DNA from: Branchiostoma floridae
Taxonomy: Eukaryota; Chordata; Leptocardii; Amphioxiformes; Branchiostomatidae
NCBI RefSeq assembly: GCF_000003815.2
Contig: NC_049984.1
Span: forward strand, 25,307,330-25,371,329
Direction: 5' to 3'
DNA length: 64,000 nucleotides
The position numbers and the translations under genes were made by a program. Shown here in pieces: positions 1-8,645 of the stretch (position 1 is its first letter; every line of letters starts with the position of its first letter). The notes beneath the pieces are model-generated. The model did no database searches, was not told the DNA's origin, and worked only from the letters and a program-made list of their open reading frames with translations.

Positions 1-1045
1 CCCCTTTAGCGTTTTCGCTCCCCCCCCCTAGAGCAGCTGGTTACTACATATTACAGGTGCGCTACCTGGTACTATACTGCACCTGGGGAGTAACGTATAT
101 GGTGTGTTACCTGGTACCTATATGGCACCTTATTACCGTACCGTAAGATGTCATAACTCAAAAGTCGATACTATATTGTTCGGTGCAAACATGACATTGA
201 AATGAAAAAGACATTTTTTGCAGCTGAGGTGGCATAAAAACAGTGCTACTGCGAACGTATAAATCAACACCGTCTATGGTACGGAATACGTCAGCTATAT
301 GTTTTCAATTTGTCACAGTGTTTTCTTTCTTGTGCTGGAAACATTTCCAAAGCACTAACAAAAACACACGTGGATAATAGTTTCTCATTATAAACACTAT
401 CTACGCTACGCGCAAGTTGATATAGCTGTTGCTAAATGCTACACAAACACTGGTAAAGTACCAGTCTGAAGAAACACGGGTAAATGCATCAGTTCCTAAA
501 TACTAGAAAAAACAGTCATCCCTCGACCAGGTGCATATACCAAAATGTGCGTTATTTTAATTAATACCTAATATTTGCATAATTAATAAAGACATTACAT
601 AGTTCTTTTGTGGTCACTTCATGGTAGAGACTTCATATTGGAGATATATAGGTTGCTTGAGGACAGGTGAATACTATGAAATACATCTTATGTCAAGACT
701 CAGGTATATGCAATAATGGGAATACAAGGGACCCAACCCTCCTTGTCTGAAACAAGTTCAACTATCTTATTACCATGTAATTACGTTAATATTGATACTA
801 TGAATGGAGTTATATATCAAACTCGTGTACTTATATCATTCTGAAACTGCAGTTTGTGGTTTATACCAATCAACTTCTAAAATGTCATGTAAACCCGGTT
901 TTTTTTTTTGGGGGGGGGGCGAAATCGCTAAAGGGGGGCGAGGTAGGGGGCGAGATCACTAGCCGGGGAGGGCGAGATCGCTAGTGATTTCGCCCCCCGG
1001 GGGGGGGGCGAGATCGCGGGGGGGGGGGCGAGATCGCTGTCACAC
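1..1045. repeat. Non-coding stretch bounded by inverted G/C-rich motifs
   Basis: No gene is visible. The first 30 bases (CCCCTTTAGCG followed by a C run) match, in reverse complement, a motif at about 905-936 (CGCTAAAGGGG beside a G run). The interval could therefore be an element with C-rich/G-rich ends. From about 899 to 1045 there is a tandem-like array of G runs of up to 12 Gs alternating with CGAGATCGCT-type words. It includes a short palindrome at about 967-990. The array could form G-quadruplex or hairpin structures. The space between is AT-rich and featureless. Confidence 0.5.
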
Positions 1046-1065
1046 CTGCTATATAGATACAGATA

Positions 1066-1300
1066 CAGTATCATGCAAGCTATCTTCATACCAAAGTCAT
1101 GACGATCCGGTGATCCCTCCTTGAGTTATTTCCTTTCAAGTCTGACACTAAACCGGCCCCTGCAACTCCAAAACAAGCAGCTAGGGGGCCCAAACCTAAG
1201 CCACTTATTCAGCTCGGCTCCAAGAGCTATCACCCACTCAAACATAATGACCACGGCATGTCCAGAAGCCTATCAAATTTCCGCTGCTGTACTGTACATT
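1066..1300 (+). repeat. Fragment of the CTAGAGTTC-family interspersed repeat
   Basis: This stretch matches, with divergence, the 3' part of the repeats at 13311-14650 and 19855-21107. Shared words include 'catgacgatccg', 'gctagggggccca' and 'gcatgtccaga'. It is older than those two copies. It lies directly upstream of the unit 1 death-domain exon, where unit 2 has the exon at 40451-40525. It may therefore mark the point where the 5' half of gene 1A was lost or displaced. Confidence 0.55.
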
Positions 1301-1482
1301 TTTTCAACATGGAAAATAGTTCATTTTATATATAAGCTTGTGTGCTACTGCGCAGGGCCGGATATACGGGCTATATAGATACAGATATATAAATTATATA
1401 TACCACAAGACGATAATTCTCAGCCATATACACTTTTCTAACAGTTACAAAAAAAATATATTTTCTCTTTCTTATTCCCAAG

Positions 1483-1735
1483 GCCATCGTTCGGGCCATC
1501 ATCACAACAGTCCTGAGTGAGCGCGTTGGACGGAGATGGCGGGAGCTCGGCCGTCGTCTGGGTATCACGGATGTCGAGTTGGACGACATCGAGCGGAGGT
1601 GCAACATCAACCTGAGGGGGCTGAAGGAGATGACTGTGGAGAGTCTGCAGCTGTGGCTGGACAGACAACCGTACTGGCCAAACATCTTTGACGTGTGGTG
1701 GGCACTTCAGGACATGCAGATGGCAGATGTGGCAG
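1483..1735 (+). CDS. Gene 1A exon: death domain DD1
   Basis: The acceptor is ...ttcccaAG and the donor is gcaG|GTACCG. The 84 codons fit a six-helix death domain: [14 protein letters not shown] carries the conserved Trp and Leu of helices 1-2, then [10 protein letters not shown], then [13 protein letters not shown] with the helix-4/5 Trp. The protein is about 95% identical by eye to the unit 2 exon 40921-41173, which has the same length and phases. Death domains pair with other death domains in signalling complexes. Reading through the donor gives a short alternative C-terminus that stops at 1770. Confidence 0.8.
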
Positions 1736-4048
1736 GTACCGGTCAGGAGACGTGCCCGTACAGAGAATAACAATAAGTCAAGTCAAGTCAAGTCAAAGTT
1801 TATTGCACAACATTTGTAGAACGGGTACAATGTAAGGCAAACTCAGTTTACGTTATACTACATTATATTGTACATGTATAAGACAACTAGCAGTATACAA
1901 GTAGTATAATTAAGCTAATAACTTAACAATAGATGACGGCTGTGCACTATTCGAAGAAACACAATGTGCAATGTGAATTAAATCCAGAATGATGCGGCAG
2001 ACTACTAAGTGGATTGTTGGAATAGAAGCATTGGTGCTACCTGTATTGTTCATATGTACAACAATATAGTCTTTGTTGAGCGTAATATAAAATGAGATTA
2101 GATTAGATCGAGATAAGATAAAATGAAATAATCACCTAAGTATATAACCCAAAGATTGCATGCCTGCAATATGCATGTTGCAGATATTGTACTTGCGACC
2201 GTCCGTAATGAGCGAAATCTTGCCGGCGCCAAAGACGAGTGTGTGGAGAACGACGAAGAAGATGGGAGGGAAAATAACGGAAACAACGACCAGGAAAAAG
2301 AAATGGCTAAAAAGAAGGGACAGGTAAACGCAAGTCTATTAATAAAACAGCATACACCTTAACATATGGATTATTAAGAACTGGCAATGGCATGAATTCT
2401 ATGCTATTTGGTCTGAAACATCCGACCTCCTTTTCCAGTGTTGCTTGTTTATGGATAACGTTTTGAATTATGTGTTCTCCGTTCCAAGGATCCTTTGCAG
2501 GGAGGATCTAAGGCTGAAACAGGTTCCAAGCCGTCTTCTGGGAGATTCGAGGAACTTTCCGTCTCTGCAGCAGGTTAGCATTTGATAAACGTTCCGATTA
2601 TTCATACTCTGTGTGTACATCTTTCAGTCCATTTAAAACGAATTGGTTCTTGTTCAAGATCTATTGGCGGATTTCAGTCGCTAATAGGTGAGGTCTAGAG
2701 AGACCCGCTTAAGGAACAAAGCACATATCTTCACAAGTTGTCATTACTAATGCTCGAGATTTTTTTTGTACTGACGGACACCTATTTGTACTGACATCCC
2801 ATAGGCCGTAAGATAACTCGCATCTTGCTGATCAATGATGAATATGGAACCTCGCATGGAGGAATCTCTACCATCAACTGTCAGGTAGGACAGCTGACCG
2901 CCAGTGACTACCAAGCAGATGTAAGTTGCACAGTTCTCTATGCCCCGGATAAAGACCAGAGAGATGCAGATAAGGACGGTGTTCAGCTTATCGAGCCGCA
3001 CCCCGGAGCAGGACCCAGGGGTTCGAGGGACCCGTCGATAGATTGGCTGTACTATCATCGAGAGCACTACCCTCACCTCCCAAATGATGTTGACTGCGTC
3101 ATTGGCCATGCAGACATCACAGACCAAGCAGCGAGAAAAATTAAAAATGATCGCTATCCCCAGGCAAAGTTGGTCACCATCAACCATGTCATACGAGAGA
3201 ATACAGACGCTTACAAGGGGAGACGCAAACAGACCGAAGCTTGGAAGAAGGAATTGGATGCTCTAAAAGAAGTGGTAGATGCAGATGCTGTCTTCTCTGT
3301 TGGTAGGCGGATCTACAAGCACTGCCACAGTGTGTACAAAGGAGACAAGGGGCCAAAAAGTCACCATATCTTCCTCCCGAAACCATCTGATATATTCGTG
3401 AGAACCACAGTGAAAGCTGGTAGTGGCGGACAGTTGGTGGTTCTGTCCATTGGCAGGGTGAGGCAAGTAGAGAGGCTGAAAGGTCATGACGTCGCAGCAG
3501 GGGCCATGGGAATAGTTGGAGAGGTGATCAAGGATGTTGCGTGGCGTGTATGCGGCATCAACACGGATGACTTTGACGTAAGTATGAAAATCCTGGAAGA
3601 CAACCTGAAGAGTGGAAACCTGAAGCCCACCCTGGTGCCTTATGGAACGCAGGAGGAGATCTGTGACAATATGAAGAAAGCCCACCTGGTCCTGATGCCA
3701 TCCCGTTCTGAGCCTTTTGGTCTGGTCGGTCTGGAGGCCATCGCAGCAGGCATACCTGTGCTTATCTCTGACAAGTCAGGACTGGCAGACCTGATCAACG
3801 AGTTGATCGAGAAGAAGAAGTGCCACCCAGACCGCAGGGACAGGATTGTGGAAACCAGTGTGAATGAGTCTGACCTCAATGCAGATGCAAAGGTGTGGGC
3901 AGAGAAAATCCTGGACACCCTGGAAAACATTGAGGCAGAATTCGAGAAAGCAGCAGAGTTCAAGCGGGAGCTGCTGGCTTCCAAGTACTGGGAGGAATCC
4001 CATCAAGACTTCCTGCGCACCTGCGGCATCACCGCTGCACACAAGTAG
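1483..4048 (+). CDS. Gene 1A: death domain - linker - GT4-type glycosyltransferase (5' end outside or lost)
   Basis: Four exons join in one open frame: 1483-1735, 2184-2323, 2501-2573 and 2805-4048, together 1710 nt or 569 codons plus TAG. Phases are compatible throughout: phase 0 entry, then junctions of phase 1, 0 and 1. The first two exons have exactly the same lengths as their unit 2 counterparts (253 and 140 nt). The product would be an intracellular death-domain protein ending in a GT-B fold glycosyltransferase, so its likely role is death-domain signalling joined to transfer of a sugar or nucleotide-sugar. No start codon is visible. In unit 2 the DD1 exon is preceded by an ANK array; here a repeat lies upstream, so either more exons lie left of the window or the gene is 5'-truncated. 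No signal peptide or membrane segment is seen. Function is inferred from domains only. Confidence 0.72.
1776..2010 (-). mobile_element. Retroposon tail inserted in gene 1A intron
   Basis: Four AAGTC pentamers are followed by AAAGTTTATTG, the reverse complement of a CAATAAA-type 3' end, so this looks like a minus-strand retroposon 3' terminus with a short-repeat tail. The matching unit 2 intron (after 41196) runs directly from 'ataacaata' to 'ttggaata' and lacks this block, which supports an insertion. The family is not recognised. Confidence 0.45.
2184..2573 (+). CDS. Gene 1A linker exons (2184-2323 and 2501-2573)
   Basis: Two small exons encode a charged, probably disordered linker. The first gives DIVLATVRNERNLAGAKDEC and then an acidic and Asn/Lys-rich stretch ending KKKGQ. 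The second gives GGSKAETGSK...LSVSAA. Acceptors are TTGCAG and TTTGCAG; donors are CAG|GTAAAC and CAG|GTTAGC. Junction phases are 1 into the first, 0 between them and 1 out of the second, the same as 41847-41986 and 42213-42276 in gene 2. The second exon is 9 nt longer than in gene 2, an in-frame length change. The intron after 2573 begins with the same 'gttagcatttgataaac' as in unit 2 before the sequences diverge. Confidence 0.75.
2805..4048 (+). CDS. Gene 1A terminal exon: GT4-like glycosyltransferase domain
   Basis: This single exon has 414 codons ending in TAG. The acceptor catAG at 2803-2804 gives phase 1, so the frame enters as G-RKITRILLINDEYGT. The N-terminal Rossmann half has a first beta strand (TRILLIND) and a glycine loop (HGGI). 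The C-terminal half has VLSIGRVRQVERLKGHD, typical of the GT-B sugar-nucleotide half. The EX7E motif is EPFGLVGLE (about 3709-3735), followed by AIAAGIPVLIS, as in family GT4. The length is normal for a complete catalytic unit. From memory, similar GT4 domains occur in prokaryotic and metazoan biological-conflict proteins; that link is inference. The donor and acceptor substrates are unknown. The same position in gene 2 holds Roc-COR instead. Confidence 0.8.
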
Positions 4049-4149
4049 GGTGAGGAGAATTCACATGAGGGAACACTTCACAATTTCAGAGCTTTGTCCG
4101 TGTAACATTAAGATGAAGAAAGCTAAAAAGCTTTGTATTGTCAGTTCCA

Positions 4150-5428
4150 CTAAATAATTTATTACTACATACCAGTCGTCCATATTTAAGCCGTCTCTTG
4201 GTGATACATACACATGCAAATCAGTTGTCAACTCCCTGTGTGCGTCTGAAGAAGTTGATGTGCTCTCATCAAACCAACTCTTCACTGATTTCTCTGACTT
4301 CCACCTCCGTCCGACTCGTGGCCTAGCCACCCTGGACTTTCTTATCACCAACCGTAAGTCTTACTACACAACCCTCTTATTTCCGACCCCCTCGCTACTA
4401 GCGATCATAACGTAGTCACATTACAGTCCAAACCGACGTGTGTGCTGGTCAACAAGACGACCAAATGGTCATGTCTAGACCCATACGGGATTCTGAACTT
4501 CGCTGTTTTGGGCAATAGATTACTTCCCACGATTGGACCGAAGTGTTATCCGCTCGCACTGCTGTGGACAAGTCTCGAGCATTATATGCCACCCTACAAG
4601 GCCAACTAAACCACTTTTTCCATTAAAACATATTCGCCTTCACCGCCAGGACAAACCCTGGATCACACCTGCTATCAAAACCCTGATTCACCAACGTCAA
4701 CTGGCCTTTGCTAATGATGACGTTAAGTCCTAGAAACTGGCATATCAGAAACAAAGTTCAGCGTGTGATTTCGACCGCCAAAGCGACATACTTCAACACG
4801 AAGATTAAAGACTTTAAGAAAGAAGACCCTGCTCGGTGGTACCAACGAATCAAAACCATGGCTCACTCAAGAAGAGCGGAACCTGTCATCCACATCAGTG
4901 ACGTAGCGCCCAGTGACACTCTGGGGATAGCAAACGCAATTAATAGCTCGTTATCCTCTGTGACTACCTTTCTGCCGCCACTTGCCAACGCTTCCTTCCA
5001 AGGCATGGTACCGGAAGAGTGGAAATCAGCTGTTGTCGTCCCCATCCCAAAGACCAATCCACCAACCATCGGTGACCTCCGTCCTATTTCCTTGACATCT
5101 CTGTTGAGCAATGTCGCGGAGAGTTTCATTGCCCAGTCGGCTCTATCTGGTATCCTTCCCCAACTCGACCCGAAGCAATTTGGACCTTACTAACGAGATC
5201 TTCAAGGCTACAGACAAGACAGATATACTGTGCTCCTTAGTATCAACAGACTTTAGTAAAGTGTTTGATCGCGTTAACCACAACGTTGCCATTCAACGTC
5301 TGATCGATCTAGGCCTGAGGCCCTCAATTACAAGCTGGATAGTCGACTTTCTCAGAAACAGACAACAAGCAGTTCGGTACCATGGTGCGCTTTCCGAGAA
5401 AATCACCGTTACCTGTGGCCTACCTCAG
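4150..5428 (+). mobile_element. Decayed non-LTR retrotransposon (endonuclease end plus reverse transcriptase)
   Basis: Broken frames on the plus strand give the C-terminal endonuclease (LDFLITNRKSYY, then a SDHNVV motif near 4401), the linker region (HRQDKPWITPAIKTLIHQRQ) and the reverse transcriptase N-terminal half (VPEEWKSAVVVPIPK, GDLRPISLTSLLS, then DFSKVFDRVNHN). It is CR1/L2 or jockey-like. Stops and a frameshift occur, and a deletion near 5190 removes the usual residues after QFG. The element ends abruptly at CGLPQ, before the catalytic YxDD block, and is joined directly to the COR sequence of gene 1B. The copy is dead. Confidence 0.8.
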
Positions 5429-6495
5429 ATCCCTGTCAAGTGGTTAGAACTAAAGTCTAAGCTGCAGGATATGTACAAGGAAGGTAGGAGATACTGCAGC
5501 CTGCAGGAAGTCATGGAAGCAATCGGCAGTCCGCCCAAGACAACCACAACAGAAGAGAACGCCATCAGCATCCTGACCTTCTGGCACCTTTGTGGCGACA
5601 TCATCTACTTCCCGGTCCAGAACCTCCGCAACTTCGTGATCCTGGAACCACAGTGGTTCGTGGACGTCTGCAAAACCATCATCACAATCCCGCAGTACCG
5701 AGATCGTGAAGTGAAAGATGAATGGGACAGGCTGCAGGAGACAGGGGAGTTGCGAGATCACTTGATAGATTACGTGTGGAGTCACCGAGAAGAAGCCCTG
5801 CGGTACAACTTGATGGAACACAAGCAAGAGCTGCTGGACATGATGGAGAAGTTTGATCTGGTCCTTCGATGCCATGGGCGCAGCGAGGAAGAGACCGGTC
5901 CAAAGTGTGATGTTGCCGGGGAAGCAACGTACTTCGTTCCATCATTACTCACGTCTGTAAAGGATGAGAAGAAGCTCTACCCACCCGGTACAACATGCAG
6001 CAAGCCGATCTTCGTCGTGTTTGACGGCAAGTTCTGCCCTGTCGGCCAGTACCATAGGATGGTCATCAGCAGTATGCGTCGCTACCTCAGCGTCAAACCG
6101 CAGCTAGCGTATGCGTCATGTGCCAAGTTCATCACAAGTAACATCAAGAGGCAGACCTTCATCCTCACAAAGGAAAAGTTCTTCCTGAAGGTTGGATTGG
6201 TGTCTTCAGTGAAAGATGAGGAAAGCTGCTTTAGCCATGGCCCCAGTGTGAGGGAAGGTTTGGAGGAAGATTTGACAGACATCATCAACAAGTGGGTTCC
6301 AGGCATCCGGTACAAGTGGTGCGTCAGGTGCGGCTGTGAGGGCCACAGGGAGAAGGAAGATGCTGACAGTTTCCTCCTTATAGAAGATCTCAGCGCTACC
6401 GAACACTTCAAGAGTGGTGAAATCGTCTGTGAGACGTACGCACCTGCAACTACAACCGTCAAGGAAGCTGGCCTTTCCGACTGGTTCCGAAACCC
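5429..6495 (+). CDS. Gene 1B COR-domain exon (truncated 5')
   Basis: This encodes [19 protein letters not shown] to SDWFRNP. It is about 95% identical to the gene 2 exon 44501-45753 from its codon 63 on. COR is the C-terminal-of-Roc dimerisation domain of ROCO proteins. Visible COR features are the [20 protein letters not shown] helix-strand and [16 protein letters not shown]. The second half has a Cys/His-rich segment ([13 protein letters not shown]), conserved in the other copy. The donor is CC|GTTAGT, phase 2. Confidence 0.82.
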
Positions 6496-8645
6496 GTTAG
6501 TGATCATTTTTATGCTATCTGTTGCTTTCGGGGATAGTTTTAAAACATTCATTCAACGTTAATGCTATGTGTGTTAAAATGGTGATCAATGTTTTAACAT
6601 TTTGCTGACAGAGTTTTGGCTAGTCCTTTCGAAAGTCCACATACATTTAAAGAAGAATCTGATATGATAATTGTTTTGTGATGTATCCTATCTCATTATC
6701 GTAGAGTGCCGCAGACTGCAGAGGAAACGTTGGCTTATCCAGGAAGCCTACCGACAGGTAAAATGATCAAATGTGTTGTCTGTAGGATTTTGATCTATTC
6801 TTGCATGGATCAACACTCTAGTAATGTCTAATTGTATGTACATGTTTACCCTGTTTCTCATTGAAATGTGTGTCAAATGGATACAGCTGAACTAAAAATG
6901 TGTAAAGGTGAAAATCTTATCTACTCCTATAGTACTAATGCCAAATGAAGATTTCTTTAGAAGACCTGTTCATGTTGACTTTTTGAACATGCAAACAAAT
7001 ACTGTTCGATATGTACAGGAACACTATTTAAGAATGACAAGATGGGAAGGTTATATATTTGAAAATAAGTGTTAATTGCCCTTTCAGTTTCTCAGGACTA
7101 CTTCCACCTGGTTGTGAGGGAGGTGTGTCCAAGATGGAGAGAGCTCGCCTTCCGCCTCAACCTCTCACCTGCAAATGTTGAGGAGATCGATGAGCGACAC
7201 CGGGGAGAGCCACGGAAGTGCTGCAGGGCTGTCTGTGACCGCTGGGTTCAGCTGAACGGCAGCAGTGCGACGGTGGAAGTGCTGAAAGACGCGCTCATGT
7301 CAATCGGAGAGGTGCCGACGGCAGAGAATATCGACGAGTGAGTAGTAATTTGTGACAGATTATTGATTAAAAAGCAATGTTATATAAGGTAGTCATAACA
7401 ACACTTGTTTTTTTATTGGTTTATGTGTTCAGGAAGTATACCTTTCTCATGTGTTCAGAAAGTATACATTTCTTGTGTGTTCAGAATGCATGCGTTTCTT
7501 ACATGTATGTATTCACAATGTGTACCTTCTATACCAGCACCTCTGTTAAGTGTGGCAGAAACATCAATAAGATGATGGTGGCCACTAAGAAGAAGAAGAA
7601 TGTGTTCAGAAAATATGCCTTTCGTATGTGTTCAGAAAGTATGCCTTTCGTATGTGTTCAGAAAGTATGCCTTTCGTATGTGTTCAGAAAGTATGCCTTT
7701 CGTATGTGTTCAGAAAGTATGCCTTTCGTATGTGTTCAGAAAGTATGCCTTTCGTAAGTATTACTGAAAATTCATGCAAAATTTCTAGTCCTCATTATCA
7801 CAAATTAACTGCAAAGTTAAACAGTAAAATAAATAGCTCTGTGTTATAGATAGCATTTGGTCTATTCATGTATAGCATTTTGATACCATGCAGCTTGCAG
7901 AAGGCAGGGGTTTACTCACGGCAGTCAACACAACTGCAGACAAGTCAGGGAGGTGCAAGTAAGTTGCTCCATAAAATCAAGATAGCCATCAAAAGAATCA
8001 GTAAATGTACCCAAAGTATCTTATTGTGTTGTGATAATCTTTTAACATATCAGTGATTTACGTATTTCGTTTCGGCCCACGCCGAATGATGTATGATTTC
8101 TTTCCCTGTATGATTTCTTTCAAGATTCTTTATGAGCGTTGCTCCTAACTACGTCTGTGTTTTGGTGGTTGGATGGTTTTATTTAGAACTGTTATCAAAC
8201 TTTATAAGATCATACCGAACTGTATTTTCAATATGATTATCTTTTAGCCAAACCAAAAATGCGCAGGACAGATTTGAGGCATAATTCTCTCAAAATACAG
8301 ATATCGGTTTGAATTCCAATGGCCTTGCAATGAGCAAACTCTTTGAAAGAACACTGAGCGTTATTTTACCTCCCCGTTTAAGGCACAGAAAGCTGTTTCG
8401 CCATAATCGTGGAAGACGTGTGCCCACGCTGGACAGAACTCAGCCGCCATCTTGGACTTACAGCAACACAAGTTGACGAGATCGCCGGGAGGCATAACGG
8501 TGACCCACGAGAGTGCTGCCTGGAAGCCCTGAAGCTTTGGTACTTTATCAATGGTAGTGATGCAAGTAAAGAGAGTCTGAGGGATGCTCTTATCTCTGCT
8601 GAAGAGATAGCCACAGCAGAGAAGCTGGATGCACTAACACTGTAG
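5429..8645 (+). CDS. Gene 1B: 5'-truncated ROCO body (COR - DD2 - DD3)
   Basis: Exons 5429-6495, 6705-6757, 7088-7337, 7894-7958 and 8389-8645 join to 1692 nt, an open frame of 563 codons plus TAG. The last four exons have exactly the lengths of the gene 2 exons. Compared with gene 2, the Roc GTPase exons and the first 62 or so codons of the COR exon are missing; the LINE fragment ends where they should be. The reverse transcriptase frame runs in frame into COR. No stop or frameshift is seen in COR, DD2 or DD3, so the body is either recently truncated or still expressed. Possible routes are a fused LINE reading frame, or a new acceptor (cctacctCAG just before 5429) spliced from an upstream exon. 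It is otherwise a pseudogene fragment. Confidence 0.7.
6705..6757 (+). CDS. Gene 1B small linker exon before DD2
   Basis: This 53-nt exon has acceptor cgtAG and donor ACAG|GTAAAA, with phase 2 in and phase 1 out. It encodes VPQTAEETLAYPGSLPT. The unit 2 counterpart 45945-45997 has the same length. Only this frame is open in both copies; another frame that looks attractive here (CRRLQRKRWL) hits TGA in unit 2. Confidence 0.7.
7088..7337 (+). CDS. Gene 1B death domain DD2
   Basis: The exon encodes [20 protein letters not shown], then [20 protein letters not shown], then the [16 protein letters not shown] helix 4/5 segment and the [20 protein letters not shown] helices 5-6. The donor GA|GTGAGT is strong. 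If it is read through, a TGA follows at once, so retention of this intron would end the protein after DD2. The sequence is about 96% identical to 46320-46569. Confidence 0.82.
7601..7756. repeat. 26-bp minisatellite, six copies, in the DD2-DD3 intron
   Basis: Six direct copies of a 26-bp unit starting TGTGTTCAGAAA lie head to tail with almost no divergence. More degenerate copies of the same motif lie at about 7420-7500. The unit 2 intron has only three perfect copies, at 46865-46942. The apparent open frames through the array ([12 protein letters not shown]-like) are a by-product of the repeat. Confidence 0.9.
7894..7958 (+). CDS. Gene 1B linker exon between DD2 and DD3
   Basis: This 65-nt exon has acceptor atgCAG and donor CAA|GTAAGT, with phase 2 in and phase 1 out. 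It encodes [20 protein letters not shown], a polar Gln/Ser/Thr-rich hinge between the two C-terminal death domains. The unit 2 counterpart is 47082-47146, of the same length. Confidence 0.72.
8389..8645 (+). CDS. Gene 1B terminal exon: death domain DD3
   Basis: The acceptor is ggcacAG. The reading [20 protein letters not shown] leads into a death domain with conserved Trp, [18 protein letters not shown] and [11 protein letters not shown], and ends LDALTL-TAG. It resembles DD2 strongly (VCPRW.EL, RH.G.PR.CC, DAL.S..E..TAE), so DD2 and DD3 arose by duplication. It is nearly identical to 47582-47838. Confidence 0.82.

Noticed and set aside
2825-2827. TTG at 2825 as the start of a separate glycosyltransferase gene
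   Set aside because: The codon sits inside the first beta strand (TRILLIND); the frame continues upstream to a clean acceptor at 2804 in the phase needed by the linker exon.
6705-6757. Alternative frame CRRLQRKRWLIQEAYRQ for the linker exon
   Set aside because: The unit 2 copy has TGA in that frame, and the phase from COR and into DD2 only fits the VPQT/LPQT frame.
7377-7849. Frames coding [12 protein letters not shown]-like repeats
   Set aside because: These are translations of the 26-bp intronic minisatellite; the surrounding DD exons fix this as intron.
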